A stretch of 64,000 nt of DNA from Azospira oryzae (lineage in GTDB: Bacteria; Pseudomonadota; Gammaproteobacteria; Burkholderiales; Rhodocyclaceae): NCBI RefSeq assembly GCF_004217225.1, contig NZ_SHKM01000003.1:371471-435470 (forward strand), in the 5' to 3' direction. Made by a program: the position numbers and the translations under genes. This document shows, piece after piece, positions 45,779 to 54,570 of this stretch; position 1 is the first letter of the stretch; each line of letters opens with the position of its first letter. The notes under the pieces were generated by a model, which made no database searches, was not told the DNA's origin, and saw only the letters and a program-made list of their open reading frames with translations.

Positions 45779-46156
45779 ATGGACAATCTCGACATCCCCC
45801 AGACCAACGCCAGCCCGGCCATCCGGGCCGATTGGGAAGCCGGCCTGATCGCCATGCAGGGCGACTCCTATCCGGAAAACTCCTTCGAACTGTTCCAGCC
45901 CCTGATCGACTGGGTCGAGGCCTACCTGGCCCAGCCCGAGCGCCCCCTGCGCCTGGAATTGGAACTGCTGTACCTCAACACCAGCAGCATCCGCGCCCTC
46001 ATGGACATCCTGGACCTGCTCGAAGAAGCCCACCGCAAGGGCCGCCAGGTCAGCGTGCGCTGGTCCTACGACGGCGCCAACGAACGGGTGGGCGAACTGG
46101 CCGCCGAGTTCAAGGAAGACTGCACCTTCCCCTTCGACATCGCGGCCAAGGTCTGA
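45779..46156 (+). CDS. siaC: SiaC, phospho-regulated activator of SiaD
   Basis: 125 residues, DUF1987/STAS-like. Thr68 in LYLNTSSIRALMD falls at the same number as the phospho-acceptor Thr68 known for Pseudomonas SiaC. Unphosphorylated SiaC binds and activates the diguanylate cyclase SiaD; SiaB phosphorylation blocks this. It begins 12 bases after siaB and ends one base before siaD. Confidence 0.92.
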   Translation: MDNLDIPQTNASPAIRADWEAGLIAMQGDSYPENSFELFQPLIDWVEAYLAQPERPLRLELELLYLNTSSIRALMDILDLLEEAHRKGRQVSVRWSYDGANERVGELAAEFKEDCTFPFDIAAKV

Positions 46157-46157
46157 C

Positions 46158-46934
46158 ATGTCCGAGATCCCGGACCTGGAAGCCCGCATCGAAGCCCTGC
46201 TGCGCGACAACGCCGCCGATCCGGCCGTGCTGGCGCTGCTGCAGGAGCTGTACGACCGCTACCGCACTCAGGAACGGCTGCTGGACCGGCTGACCCACAT
46301 CTCCGACCGCTTCCAGCGGGCCGAGCGGGACCGGGGCCAGTCCTACGCCGAGAACTACCAGCGCAAGGTGCGCCAGATCGAAAAGATCGTGCGCATCAGC
46401 GATCAGTACCAGTCCATGCTGCGGGACCTGAACGACCGTCTGCACACCATCTCCACCCAGGACGAACTCACCGGCCTGCCCAACCGCCGCTTCATGCAGG
46501 CCCGGCTGACCCAGGAAATCGCCCAGGCCGAGCGCAACGGCAGCGACTTCTGTATCGCCCTGGCCGACATCGACCGTTTCAAGGCCATCAACGACAGCTG
46601 CGGCCACGCCGCCGGCGACACCGCCCTGGCCCAGGTGGCCGAGGCCCTGGCCGGCAACCTGCGGGAATACGACGTCTGCGCCCGCTGGGGCGGCGAGGAA
46701 TTCCTCATGCTCTTTCCCGGCTGCGGCGGCGAGGCCGCCCTGGTGCTGGGCGAGCGCATCCGCAATGCCATCGAGGCCGACGCCAGCCGCCGGCCGGACC
46801 TGCCCCCCATCACCGTCAGCATGGGCCTGACCCAGTTCCGCCCCGGCGAGAACCTGGACGCCACCCTGAAACGGGCCGACGACGCCCTCTACGCCGCCAA
46901 GGCAGCCGGACGCAACCGGGCCGTCCTGGCCTGA
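46158..46934 (+). CDS. siaD: SiaD diguanylate cyclase
   Basis: 258 residues. An N-terminal helical stalk (about 20-95) that binds SiaC is followed by a GGDEF domain with the active-site GGEEF (178-182) and an intact inhibitory I-site REYD (169-172), five residues before it. An active, product-inhibited c-di-GMP synthase is predicted. It completes the siaABCD operon that controls aggregation and biofilm formation in Pseudomonas. Confidence 0.93.
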   Translation: MSEIPDLEARIEALLRDNAADPAVLALLQELYDRYRTQERLLDRLTHISDRFQRAERDRGQSYAENYQRKVRQIEKIVRISDQYQSMLRDLNDRLHTISTQDELTGLPNRRFMQARLTQEIAQAERNGSDFCIALADIDRFKAINDSCGHAAGDTALAQVAEALAGNLREYDVCARWGGEEFLMLFPGCGGEAALVLGERIRNAIEADASRRPDLPPITVSMGLTQFRPGENLDATLKRADDALYAAKAAGRNRAVLA

Positions 46935-46978
46935 GCCAGCGCCGGCAGCATATCGGCCGGCCCCATTCCGGCGCCACC

Positions 46979-47003
46979 GGCTTTTGGTGCTATGCCAAAA
47001 GCC
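46979..47003. repeat. Perfect 9-bp inverted repeat after siaD
   Basis: GGCTTTTGG and CCAAAAGCC flank a 7-base loop. No T-run follows, so it is not a typical terminator; it could be an operator or mRNA-end hairpin. Confidence 0.5.
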
Positions 47004-47057
47004 ATGAAAGCAGACCTTCCGCATATCCCGAAAGCCTTAACTGGCGCGGTTCTCCGG

Positions 47058-47086
47058 CTTACAGACGGCTCCCGGCCGACTATCAT
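47058..47086 (+). promoter_or_regulatory. Candidate sigma-70 promoter for the M48/pilin fusion gene
   Basis: CTTACA (47058-47063), 17-base spacer, TATCAT (47081-47086), 32 bases before the ATG. Four of six bases match at -35 and four of six at -10. Confidence 0.4.
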
Positions 47087-47118
47087 GCAGGCATTCCGAT
47101 TCGCCCCGTCGAGCCGCC

Positions 47119-48393
47119 ATGTCCGTCATCCGCTCCCAGCGCCCGCTCCAGCCGCCGGCCAGGCTCTTCCGGCGGGAGGAATACCTCTTTGCCGCCCTGG
47201 CCCTGCCCGCCTCCGTCGCCTGGTTCTTCGCCACCTACTGGAGCGACGGCTGGATATGGGCCGCCCTGCCGCCTGCCGCACTATTGCTCCACTGCCTGCG
47301 CCAGGCCCTGACCTCCCACCTGGAGGGCAACGGCGTCCGCATCACCACCCGCCAGTACCCGGACCTGCACGTGCGCCTCGAGCGCTGCTGCCGCAAGCTG
47401 GGCCTGGCCCGGGTGCCCCGGACCTACCTGATCCACGGCTGGAGCCGGCTGCACAGCCTCGCCTGGCGCCTGCTGCGGCACCGCCTGGTGATGTTGCGGG
47501 CCGAACTGGTGGACGCCCTGGACAGCGATGTGGACGCGGTGGACTTCTACCTGGGGCGGGAACTGAGCCACCTGGCCCGGCCCCATGCCGGCTACGGCTG
47601 GTGGATCCTGCCCGCCCTGCCCCTGCCCCTGCTCGGCAGCGCCTACCGGCGGGCCAAGGAATACACGGCGGACCGCTGCGGCACCCTGTGCTGCCGCAGC
47701 CTGCACTCGTCCATCCGGGCCCTGGCCCTGCTGGCGGCGGGCCCCCGCCGCTGGCAGAACCTGGATGCCCACGCCTTCGTGGACCAGGCCGCCCATAGCG
47801 GCGGCTTCTGGATGTCCCTGCAGGAACTGACCGCCACCGCTCCCTGGCTGTGCAAACGCATGGCCCGCCTGCCGTCCCCGCCCATGGCGGTGCCGCGCCG
47901 CCACCTGCTGGCCTGGCCCGTGGCGGCGGTGCTGCCGGCAGTGGGGGGCGGCGGCTTCCTCGCCAACCTGGCCACCCTCGGCGTGCTCGGGCTGAGCCTC
48001 ATGCTGGTGGCCCTGCCGGCCTACGAGGACTACCGCCACAGCACGGTGTACCACCCCCTCTTCTCCTATGCCCACAACCTGGCCCAGGCTGCCAAGATCC
48101 GCTACGAGGCGGAGCACACCCTGACCGCCACCCCTGCCGAGCTGGGCTTCGGCCGCCTGCCCCTGGGCATCGCCCGGGTGCACATGGACGAGGAAAACGG
48201 CCGCATCACCCTGGGTCTGACGGAAGGCAGCAACATCGTCTATTACCCCTACCTGGACACGGCCGCCCGCATCGTCTGGCGCTGCACCACCACCCTGCCG
48301 CGCCAGCACATCCCCTGGGACAGCCGCTGCAACAGCAGCAGCGAGGATGGTTCCACCCCCATCGCCTGGCTGCGGCAACTGGCCCGGCTGTAG
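47119..48393 (+). CDS. Degenerate M48-type protease fused to a pilin-like domain
   Basis: 424 residues. Two membrane helices (about 22-40 and 44-58) precede a region laid out like M48 zinc proteases, but the HExxH motif reads RELSH (147-151) with the first His missing, while the downstream E..AD ligand motif (EYTADRCG, 181-188) remains. A hydrophobic helix (about 282-300) starting GF and ending in [13 protein letters not shown] then leads to a C-terminal domain (about 300-404) with the pilin pattern, ending in [10 protein letters not shown] and Cys404, a pilin-like disulphide pair. The Glu5 of true pilins is replaced by Leu. Probably not an active protease; role unknown. Confidence 0.72.
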   Translation: MSVIRSQRPLQPPARLFRREEYLFAALALPASVAWFFATYWSDGWIWAALPPAALLLHCLRQALTSHLEGNGVRITTRQYPDLHVRLERCCRKLGLARVPRTYLIHGWSRLHSLAWRLLRHRLVMLRAELVDALDSDVDAVDFYLGRELSHLARPHAGYGWWILPALPLPLLGSAYRRAKEYTADRCGTLCCRSLHSSIRALALLAAGPRRWQNLDAHAFVDQAAHSGGFWMSLQELTATAPWLCKRMARLPSPPMAVPRRHLLAWPVAAVLPAVGGGGFLANLATLGVLGLSLMLVALPAYEDYRHSTVYHPLFSYAHNLAQAAKIRYEAEHTLTATPAELGFGRLPLGIARVHMDEENGRITLGLTEGSNIVYYPYLDTAARIVWRCTTTLPRQHIPWDSRCNSSSEDGSTPIAWLRQLARL

Positions 48394-48505
48394 GCCCTTC
48401 GGCGCCGGCCGCCGCGGCCTTTTCCTTTGGGCGAGGTGCCGCCGGCGGTACAATGGCGGCCTTCACCGCCCTGGGCGGCCGCCCGCACCGATCGAGCCGA
48501 TGACC

Positions 48506-49327
48506 ATGAACTTCCGCCAATCCCTCGCTGCCGCCTGGCAGAAAAACAACTCCCTCCTCTGCGTCGGCCTGGACCCGGACCCGGCCAAGTTCCCCGCCCA
48601 CCTGCAGGGCCGCGACGACGCCATCTTCGAGTTCTGCAAGAGCATCGTGGACGCCACCGCCGACCTGGTGTGCAGCTTCAAGCCCCAGATCGCCTACTTC
48701 GCCGCCCGCCGCGCCGAAGACCAGCTGGAAGCCCTGATCGCCCACATCCATGAGCGGCACCCGGGCATCCCGGTGGTCCTGGATTCCAAGCGGGGCGACA
48801 TCGGCAGCACCGCCGAGCAGTACGCGGTGGAAGCCTTCGAGCGCTTCGGCGCCGACGCCGTCACCATCAATCCCTACATGGGCCGCGACTCCGTCGAGCC
48901 CTACCTGGCCTACCCGGACAAGGGCGTGATCCTGCTTTGCCGCACGTCCAACCCCGGCGGCAGCGACCTGCAGTTCCTCGAAATTGGCAACAGCGGCGGC
49001 GAAAAGCTGTTCGAGCGCGTCGCCCGCCTGGTGGCCACGGAATGGAACACCACCGGCCAGTGCGCCCTGGTGGTGGGCGCCACCTTCCCCGCCGAAATCG
49101 CCCGGGTACGGGAACTGACCGGCGACCTGCCCCTGCTGGTGCCAGGCATCGGCGCCCAGGGTGGCGACATCGAAGCCACGGTCAAGGCCGGTCGCACCGC
49201 CGATGGCACCGGCCTGATGATCAATTCCTCCCGCGCCATTCTCTACGCCGGCAAGGGCGAGGACTTCGCCGCTGCCGCCCGCCGGGTGGCCCTGGAAACC
49301 CGGGACGCCATCAACCGCTATCGTTGA
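48506..49327 (+). CDS. pyrF: Orotidine 5'-phosphate decarboxylase (PyrF type 2)
   Basis: 273 residues, the longer type-2 family. Motifs [14 protein letters not shown], the catalytic [14 protein letters not shown] (Lys and Asp) and [10 protein letters not shown] are present. It performs the last step of UMP synthesis. Two ATGs two codons apart (48500, 48506) are possible, neither with a good ribosome site; the open frame upstream runs into the preceding gene. Confidence 0.95.
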   Translation: MNFRQSLAAAWQKNNSLLCVGLDPDPAKFPAHLQGRDDAIFEFCKSIVDATADLVCSFKPQIAYFAARRAEDQLEALIAHIHERHPGIPVVLDSKRGDIGSTAEQYAVEAFERFGADAVTINPYMGRDSVEPYLAYPDKGVILLCRTSNPGGSDLQFLEIGNSGGEKLFERVARLVATEWNTTGQCALVVGATFPAEIARVRELTGDLPLLVPGIGAQGGDIEATVKAGRTADGTGLMINSSRAILYAGKGEDFAAAARRVALETRDAINRYR

Positions 49328-49510
49328 GAAGCGGGCGGGGCGGCCATGCCGGCAATGGCATGGCCGTCAGGCAGGAAACACGGTCTTTCCCTGACTCCAC
49401 TGCCGGAGAACGCCGTCCTTAGTGCATTTCCAGCCACCGCCCTGCAACCCTCCGCCGTCCCCTCGCCACCGCACCACTCCCGGCCTTTTTCCTCTCCTTC
49501 CGGATCGCCC

Positions 49511-50326
49511 ATGAAACGCCTCCTGCTGCCCCTCCTGGCCCTCGCCGCCTGGCCCGCCCTGGCGGCGCCGCGCCATCTGCCGGTTCCCGGCGGGGTGGCG
49601 GTGGTGCCACTGCAGGCGCCTGCCGGCAAGGCGCCCAGGGCCTTCTTCGGTGACACGCCCCTGGCCGTGGTGCGGGAAGAGGGCCGCTGGCTGGCCCTGC
49701 TCGGCATTCCCCTGGAGACACCGCCGGGACGCCTCAGCCTGCGTCTGGAAGGCAGCGACGCAGCCACGGCCGAGGTGGAGGTGCGGGCCAAGGACTATCC
49801 GGTGCAGCGCCTGACCGTGCGCAACCCGCGCCACGTCAATCCGACGCCGGAAGACGAGCTGCGCATCGCCCGGGAGCAGGAAATCCAGGACCGCCTCAAG
49901 CGCCACTTCGCCGCCACGGCGCCGGTCACCGCCTTCCGCCTGCCCGCCGACGGGCGCCTCTCCTCCCGCTTCGGCCTGCGCCGCTTTTTCAACGGCGAGC
50001 CGCGCCGGCCCCATGCCGGCCTCGACGTGGCCGCGGGCAGCGGCGCCCCGGTGCGGGCCGCCGCCCCCGGCACCGTGGTCAACACGGACAACTTCTTCTT
50101 CAACGGCAACACCGTGTTCGTGGACCATGGCCAGGGCCTGATCAGCGCCCACATGCACCTCTCCCGCGTGGACGTGAAGGAAGGCCAGCGGGTGGCCCAG
50201 GGCGAACAGCTGGGCGCCGTCGGCGCCACCGGCCGGGTCACCGGCCCCCACCTGCACTGGGCCGTGTTCCTCAACGGCACGGCGGTGGATCCGGAACTGT
50301 TCCTGGCCCCCGCCAAGGGCCGATAA
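49511..50326 (+). CDS. M23-family (LytM) peptidoglycan endopeptidase
   Basis: 271 residues. Signal peptide 1-18 (cleaved after ALA), an Ig-like N domain (about 20-95), and a C-terminal M23 domain with HxxxD (RPHAGLDVA), SAHMHL and GPHLHW; all zinc and catalytic His residues are present. It should cut cross-links of peptidoglycan in the periplasm. Start is MKRLLLPLL; about 55 further in-frame codons upstream lack signal-peptide character. Confidence 0.92.
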   Translation: MKRLLLPLLALAAWPALAAPRHLPVPGGVAVVPLQAPAGKAPRAFFGDTPLAVVREEGRWLALLGIPLETPPGRLSLRLEGSDAATAEVEVRAKDYPVQRLTVRNPRHVNPTPEDELRIAREQEIQDRLKRHFAATAPVTAFRLPADGRLSSRFGLRRFFNGEPRRPHAGLDVAAGSGAPVRAAAPGTVVNTDNFFFNGNTVFVDHGQGLISAHMHLSRVDVKEGQRVAQGEQLGAVGATGRVTGPHLHWAVFLNGTAVDPELFLAPAKGR

Positions 50327-50328
50327 AA

Positions 50329-50348
50329 AAGGCGCCCGCGGGCGCCTT
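50329..50348. terminator. Terminator-like hairpin between convergent genes
   Basis: AAGGCGCC (50329-50336) and GGCGCCTT (50341-50348) around a CGCG loop, directly after the M23 gene stop. The left side has a run of A, so on the minus strand it is followed by T's and best serves the 43-residue gene; on the plus strand the T-tract is short. Confidence 0.75.
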
Positions 50349-50367
50349 CTCCTGGCTGGGCCGGACC

Positions 50368-50499
50368 TCAGCCCTTGGGCTTGGCCGGCGTGCTCATCAG
50401 CTTGCCCTCATCCTTGGCCTTGTCGCCAGGACAGGCCAGGGCCGATACACTGACAGCCGCCAGCAGCACGGCCAACACACTCGCGCACCACTTTTGCAT
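50368..50499 (-). CDS. Small exported protein (43 aa), possible lipoprotein
   Basis: The product is MQKWCASVLAVLLAAVSVS, then ALACPGDKAKDEGK and a short Lys/Pro tail. The hydrophobic signal ends in SALAC, compatible with a lipobox or signal peptidase I cleavage. AAGGAG sits six bases before the ATG, an excellent ribosome site, and the hairpin at 50329 follows it. The mature part is only about 20 hydrophilic residues. No known family. Confidence 0.7.
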   Translation of the reverse strand: MQKWCASVLAVLLAAVSVSALACPGDKAKDEGKLMSTPAKPKG

Positions 50500-50577
50500 G
50501 GACCACTCCTTCCCACGTTGAGGAAGCCGTTGGACGCCGCCCGCTGCAGGCAGTTCCTCCAGCAAGCCGCCCCGACC

Positions 50578-50895
50578 ATGGACACCCAGACCATCCACCT
50601 GCACCTCAAGGCACCGCCCAAGCCCGATGCCGGCCAGCCCTGCAACGGTTGCGGCGTCTGCTGCGCGGCCGAGACCTGCCCCCTGGCCAGGCTGCGCTTC
50701 CGCCGGCGGCAGGGCCCCTGCCCGGCCCTGGAATGGCTGGCGGAGGAAGCCTGCTACCGCTGCGGCCTGCTGCGCCGCCCCTGCCATTACTGGCCGGGGC
50801 TGCCGGCCTGGGCCGAAGGCATGGCGCGGCGCCTGACCCGGCGCTGGATCGCCGCCGGCAGCGCCTGCGACAGCCAGGCGCAGATCGCCCCGTAG
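50578..50895 (+). CDS. YkgJ-like Cys-cluster protein
   Basis: 105 residues with a CNGCGVCCAAETCP cluster (about 22-35) followed by CPALEW and CYRCGLLRRPC. The CxxCxxCC arrangement resembles YkgJ-type zinc/iron-sulphur cluster proteins; function unknown. The ATG at 50578 is favoured over one at 50494 because homology starts there. Its last 109 bases overlap the convergent DUF2917 gene. Confidence 0.65.
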   Translation: MDTQTIHLHLKAPPKPDAGQPCNGCGVCCAAETCPLARLRFRRRQGPCPALEWLAEEACYRCGLLRRPCHYWPGLPAWAEGMARRLTRRWIAAGSACDSQAQIAP

Positions 50896-51227
50896 GCGCG
50901 CCGCCAGCACCGGGATAGGGAGTAGGTCTCGGGCTGCCACCACAGCAGCGTGGCGCCGCCATCCTCGCCCCGCAGTTCGAGGACGCCGTGTTCCGACCAG
51001 TCGCACCATTCTTCCGCCCCCAGGCGCCGCTGCGGCCACCACACCCGGGCCCCCAGCCAGCGGGGCGGCCCCTGCACCGTCACCCGCCCGGCCGCCACCC
51101 ACAGGCGGCAGCCAGGCTGCACCGCCAGTTGCATCACCATGCCGGCGGCCAGGTCGATGGACTGGGCCTGCTCCTGCGTTCGCGGCCCCTGTTGTTCCTT
51201 CCGCTGCTGTACCTGTCTCGATTCCAT
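50787..51227 (-). CDS. DUF2917-like protein
   Basis: 146 residues. The core (about 28-98: VMQLAVQPGCRLWVAAGRVTV, then LRGEDGGATLLWW) fits the DUF2917 pattern of a small cupin-like beta protein. The Arg/Ala-rich C-terminal 45 residues overlap the YkgJ-like gene on the other strand and may be poorly constrained. DUF2917 genes in betaproteobacteria are often next to a MocR-type regulator; here it diverges from one. Function unknown. Confidence 0.65.
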   Translation of the reverse strand: MESRQVQQRKEQQGPRTQEQAQSIDLAAGMVMQLAVQPGCRLWVAAGRVTVQGPPRWLGARVWWPQRRLGAEEWCDWSEHGVLELRGEDGGATLLWWQPETYSLSRCWRRAYGAICAWLSQALPAAIQRRVRRRAMPSAQAGSPGQ

Positions 51228-51405
51228 GACCGTTCTCCGCGAGTTGATGGGACGGCCTCCATGCTAGAGAGAAGCCCCATCGGCGCGGCAGGCACAGGCG
51301 CCGCCCGGGAGAACCGCTACAGACACCGGCTTTCGCCATCTGTTATGGTGCAAATCCCGGCCATCTATATCTGGCCGCCGCCCCCGCCACAGGAGAACAT
51401 GGGCC

Positions 51406-52845
51406 ATGGACACCGCCCTCCCCCTCTACCAGCGTCTCGCCACCCACTACCGGGAGGCCATCGCCCACGGCTCCCTGCTGGTGGGCGACCGCTTTCCCTC
51501 GGTGCGCGCCCTCATGGGCCGCCACGGCGTCAGCCTGAGCACGGCGGTGCAGGTGTGCCGCCAGCTGGAACAGGAAGGCTGGCTGGAGGCGCGGCCCCGT
51601 TCCGGCAATTTCGTCCGCCGCCCCGCCCGCCCCGCCGGGCCCCTGCCAAGCGAGCCCCGGGCCGGCCAGTTGCCGGACCCGGCCCAGTTCGTCGGCATCC
51701 ATGGGCGGGTCTCGGAAATCATCGCCCGGGGCCGCCAGCAGCCGGTCAGCGTGAATTTTTCCAGCGCCCGCAGCGCCCCAGAACTGTATCCGGGCGAGGC
51801 CCTGCGCCTGGCGGCGGCCCGGGCCCTGCGGCGCCATCCCGACCTGCTGGTCAGCGCCCCGCCGCCCAACGGCTGTCCCGACTTCCTGCAGGTGCTGGCC
51901 CGGCGCGCCCTGGACGCGGGCATGAACCTGGGGGCGGAGGAGATCGTCGTCACCCAGGGCTGCATGGAGGCCCTCAATCTGGCCCTGCGGGCCGTGACCC
52001 AGCCCGGCGATACGGTGGCGGTGGAATCGCCCACCTTCTACGGGCTGCTGCAGGTGCTGGAAACCCTGGGCCTGAAGGCTCTGGAAATTCCCACCAGCCC
52101 CCAGACCGGCCTGTCCCTGGAAGCCCTGGAATTGGCCTGCGACCATTACGGCCCCATCGCCGCACTGGTGGTGGTGCCCCACCTGCAGAACCCCCTCGGC
52201 TGCACCATGCCCGAGGCCCACAAGGCGCGGCTGGTGGACCTCTGCGCCGAGCGGGGCATTGCCCTGATCGAGGACGACACCTACAGCCCCCTGGGGGAGG
52301 ACGATACGGTGCTGCCGGCCCTCAAGCACTGGGACCGGCAGGGCGGCGTCATCCACTGCGCCTCACTGCACAAGGTGCTGGCACCGGGGCTGCGCCTGGG
52401 CTGGATCAGCGCCGGCCGCTGGCAGGCCCGGGTGGAAATGCTGAAGTACGCCCAGAGCCGCCAGAACGAGGCCCTGGGGCAACTGGTGGCCGCCGACTTC
52501 ATGGGCTCCAGCGCCTACGACCGCCACCTGCGGCGCCTGCGGGCAGCCCTCGGCAGCCAGCGCCGGCGCACCACGGAGGCGGTGCTCGAGTATTTCCCCG
52601 CCGGCACCCTGGCCGCCCGGCCCCAGGGCGGGCTGGCCCTGTGGGTGCAGCTGCCGCCGGGCGTCTCGTCCCGGGAGGTTTTTGAACGGGCCCTGGGCGA
52701 AGGCATTTTCATTGCGCCGGGGCTGATGTTCTCCAACTCCAACCGCTTCGACGGCTATCTCCGCCTCAACTGCGGCGCCCCCTATACCCCGGCCATCGAC
52801 GCCGCCCTCCGCCGCCTCGGTGCCATCGTCGGCGAGCTGGCCTAG
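51406..52845 (+). CDS. MocR-type PLP-dependent transcriptional regulator
   Basis: 479 residues: an N-terminal GntR winged helix (about 5-70, with GDRFPSVRALMGRHGVSLST) joined to a class I aminotransferase domain (about 110-475). The PLP Lys lies in SLHKVLAPGLRLGW. MocR/PdxR proteins use the aminotransferase fold as an effector domain, so this is a regulator rather than an enzyme. It diverges from the DUF2917 gene across 178 bases and probably controls it. Its stop shares the tetramer CTAG with the convergent gene. Confidence 0.9.
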   Translation: MDTALPLYQRLATHYREAIAHGSLLVGDRFPSVRALMGRHGVSLSTAVQVCRQLEQEGWLEARPRSGNFVRRPARPAGPLPSEPRAGQLPDPAQFVGIHGRVSEIIARGRQQPVSVNFSSARSAPELYPGEALRLAAARALRRHPDLLVSAPPPNGCPDFLQVLARRALDAGMNLGAEEIVVTQGCMEALNLALRAVTQPGDTVAVESPTFYGLLQVLETLGLKALEIPTSPQTGLSLEALELACDHYGPIAALVVVPHLQNPLGCTMPEAHKARLVDLCAERGIALIEDDTYSPLGEDDTVLPALKHWDRQGGVIHCASLHKVLAPGLRLGWISAGRWQARVEMLKYAQSRQNEALGQLVAADFMGSSAYDRHLRRLRAALGSQRRRTTEAVLEYFPAGTLAARPQGGLALWVQLPPGVSSREVFERALGEGIFIAPGLMFSNSNRFDGYLRLNCGAPYTPAIDAALRRLGAIVGELA

Positions 52846-53732
52846 GCCAGCATCCGCTCGTAGGCCGCCAGGGCCGCCGCCAGCTTGCCCTTCGGCTGAT
52901 AGGTGTCGCCCAGGCCGAATTCCTGCTGCAGGGAGGACTGGTTGTCGGCGATATAGGTGATGGCCCGGCTCAGATTGTCCAGCTGGCGATCGAAGAAGTT
53001 GTTGGAGGAAGTCAGCAGCTCGGCCGATTTGACGAAGTTGCCGCTGAACTGATGCACCGTCGCCACCACCCCTTCCCGGTTCTGCTGCAGGGCACGGCTC
53101 AGGGCGGCCTCGTCCAGCACCGCCTGCTTGGTCACCGGATCGATGCTCAAGCCCAGATCAGGCATACCCCGCAGTCCCAGGTCGGCGCCATTGAAGGGAT
53201 TCTCCACGCTCTGCTCCAGCTCGTAGCCGGCCACCTGGGCCGCCTGGGTGTCGGCCAGGATGCCACCCTGCTGCATGTCCTCGTCGAAACCGGTGCGCCA
53301 GGCGTTGTAGTCGCTGACGAACTGCGCCAGCTTCTGGCGGATGGCTTCGTCGCTGCTGCCGGCATCGACGCTTCCCAGGGCAGTGCCCGCTGCGGCCATC
53401 GTCTCCAGGGATGTCTGCATCTGGCTCAGTTCGGCGAACTGGCCCTTGTAGAGCACGTTCCGGTAGTTGATCTCGCTCATCATGCGATAGGCCGACTCCG
53501 GGTCGAACAGGGCCTCGTTGCGTCCGGTGGGCGAGAGCCCCTGGACGCCGCTGCTGCCGGCGGCAGACTCGACCGCGGCAGCGCCGCCCTTGAGGCTGGC
53601 AAGCAGGGCGCCGAAGCCCTCGCTGCTGCCGGTCTTGCCGCCGCCGGTCAGTTCGGCCAGGGTCTGGGCCTTGAATGTGGCGATGCGCAGGGCCAGGTCC
53701 CGGCCCGCATCCGATGTTCCGTCGATCGACAT
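52842..53732 (-). CDS. Hypothetical protein with FliD-like C-terminal pattern
   Basis: 296 residues, no signal peptide or membrane helix, rich in Ala, Gln, Ser and Asp. YNAWRTGF, then IDPVTKQAVLDEAALSRALQ and VVATVHQFSGNFVKSAELL, resemble the FliD/flagellin-like C-terminal region. AAGGAGGT three bases before the ATG is the best ribosome site in the window and fixes the start at MSIDGTSD. No flagellar genes are nearby, so the role is open. Stop codons of this and the MocR gene share CTAG. Confidence 0.7.
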   Translation of the reverse strand: MSIDGTSDAGRDLALRIATFKAQTLAELTGGGKTGSSEGFGALLASLKGGAAAVESAAGSSGVQGLSPTGRNEALFDPESAYRMMSEINYRNVLYKGQFAELSQMQTSLETMAAAGTALGSVDAGSSDEAIRQKLAQFVSDYNAWRTGFDEDMQQGGILADTQAAQVAGYELEQSVENPFNGADLGLRGMPDLGLSIDPVTKQAVLDEAALSRALQQNREGVVATVHQFSGNFVKSAELLTSSNNFFDRQLDNLSRAITYIADNQSSLQQEFGLGDTYQPKGKLAAALAAYERMLA

Positions 53733-54055
53733 ATGACCTCCTTCGGGGAAAAGCCCCCCGTTGATCCTGTGCCCAGTATTGCAAAAAGCAGGCCCGTTTT
53801 CCGGCCGGTTCCCGGCATTGCCCGGAGAGCCAAGAGGGACGCCATCTCCGGCACGGCGCCGGGGAACCCCGGTATTTCCTGGGCACCAGCGGCGGCAAGA
53901 AGTGCCGCCGCCCGGCAAGGCAGCCGAAGGGGCCGGCCGCCATGCTGCACAGCAAAACTTTTTGTCACATGCCAGCGTTATCATGGCTGCATGGGCTCGG
54001 GAGGCACCATTGGGCGAGCCCCGCGAATCACCATGACAATAACCGGAGAAACTGG
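53733..54055. other. 323-base intergenic region between divergent genes
   Basis: No gene is seen. It contains the upstream regions of the FliD-like gene (minus) and the hydratase gene (plus). The middle is GC-rich and palindromic; a perfect 9-bp hairpin GCGGCGGCA / TGCCGCCGC (53889-53897 with 53903-53911) stands out. No promoter matches consensus well in either direction. Confidence 0.5.
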
Positions 54056-54487
54056 ATGAATGCACTGAACGGCTACAACATCGAAGACCTGCAACCCGGC
54101 ATGAGCGCCAGCACCGCCAAGACCGTGACCGAAGCGGACATCGTCCTCTTCGCCGGCATCACCATGGACACCAATGCGGTGCACATGAACGAGGAATTCG
54201 CCAAGACCACCATGTTCGGCGGACGCATCGCCCACGGCATGCTGTCCGTCGGTTTCATCTCCGCCGTGCTCGGCACCCGCCTGCCCGGCCCCGGCAGCAT
54301 CTACCTGGGTCAGACCCTGAAGTTCAAGGCGCCGGTGCGCCCCGGCGACACCGTCACCGCCACGGTCACGGTCAAGGAAGTCTTGGTGGAGAAAAAGCGG
54401 GTGGTGCTGGACACCGTCTGCACCGTCGGCGGCAAGCCGGTGATCGAGGGCGAAGCCACCCTGATGTGCACTTCCAGCAAAGGCTGA
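54056..54487 (+). CDS. MaoC-like (R)-enoyl-CoA hydratase (PhaJ type)
   Basis: 143 residues, a single hot-dog domain. The hydratase motif MDTNAVHMNEEFA has catalytic Asp38 and His43 and is followed by GGRIAHGMLSVGF. PhaJ enzymes make (R)-3-hydroxyacyl-CoA for PHA polymerisation, fitting the phasins in this window; a general MaoC role is also possible. GGAGA precedes the ATG at 54056. Confidence 0.85.
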   Translation: MNALNGYNIEDLQPGMSASTAKTVTEADIVLFAGITMDTNAVHMNEEFAKTTMFGGRIAHGMLSVGFISAVLGTRLPGPGSIYLGQTLKFKAPVRPGDTVTATVTVKEVLVEKKRVVLDTVCTVGGKPVIEGEATLMCTSSKG

Positions 54488-54510
54488 CGGCAGTTTTTCT
54501 GCCATGAAAA

Positions 54511-54532
54511 AAGGGGCGCCGCGGCGCCCCTT
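54511..54532. terminator. Bidirectional terminator between hydratase and deaD
   Basis: AAGGGGCGCC (54511-54520) and GGCGCCCCTT (54523-54532) are perfect 10-bp arms. The minus strand continues into six T, the plus strand into TTCTGTTTTG, so it can end both convergent genes. Confidence 0.88.
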
Positions 54533-54570
54533 CTGTTTTGCTCCCGGCTGGGCCGGGTACGCTTCAGGCC

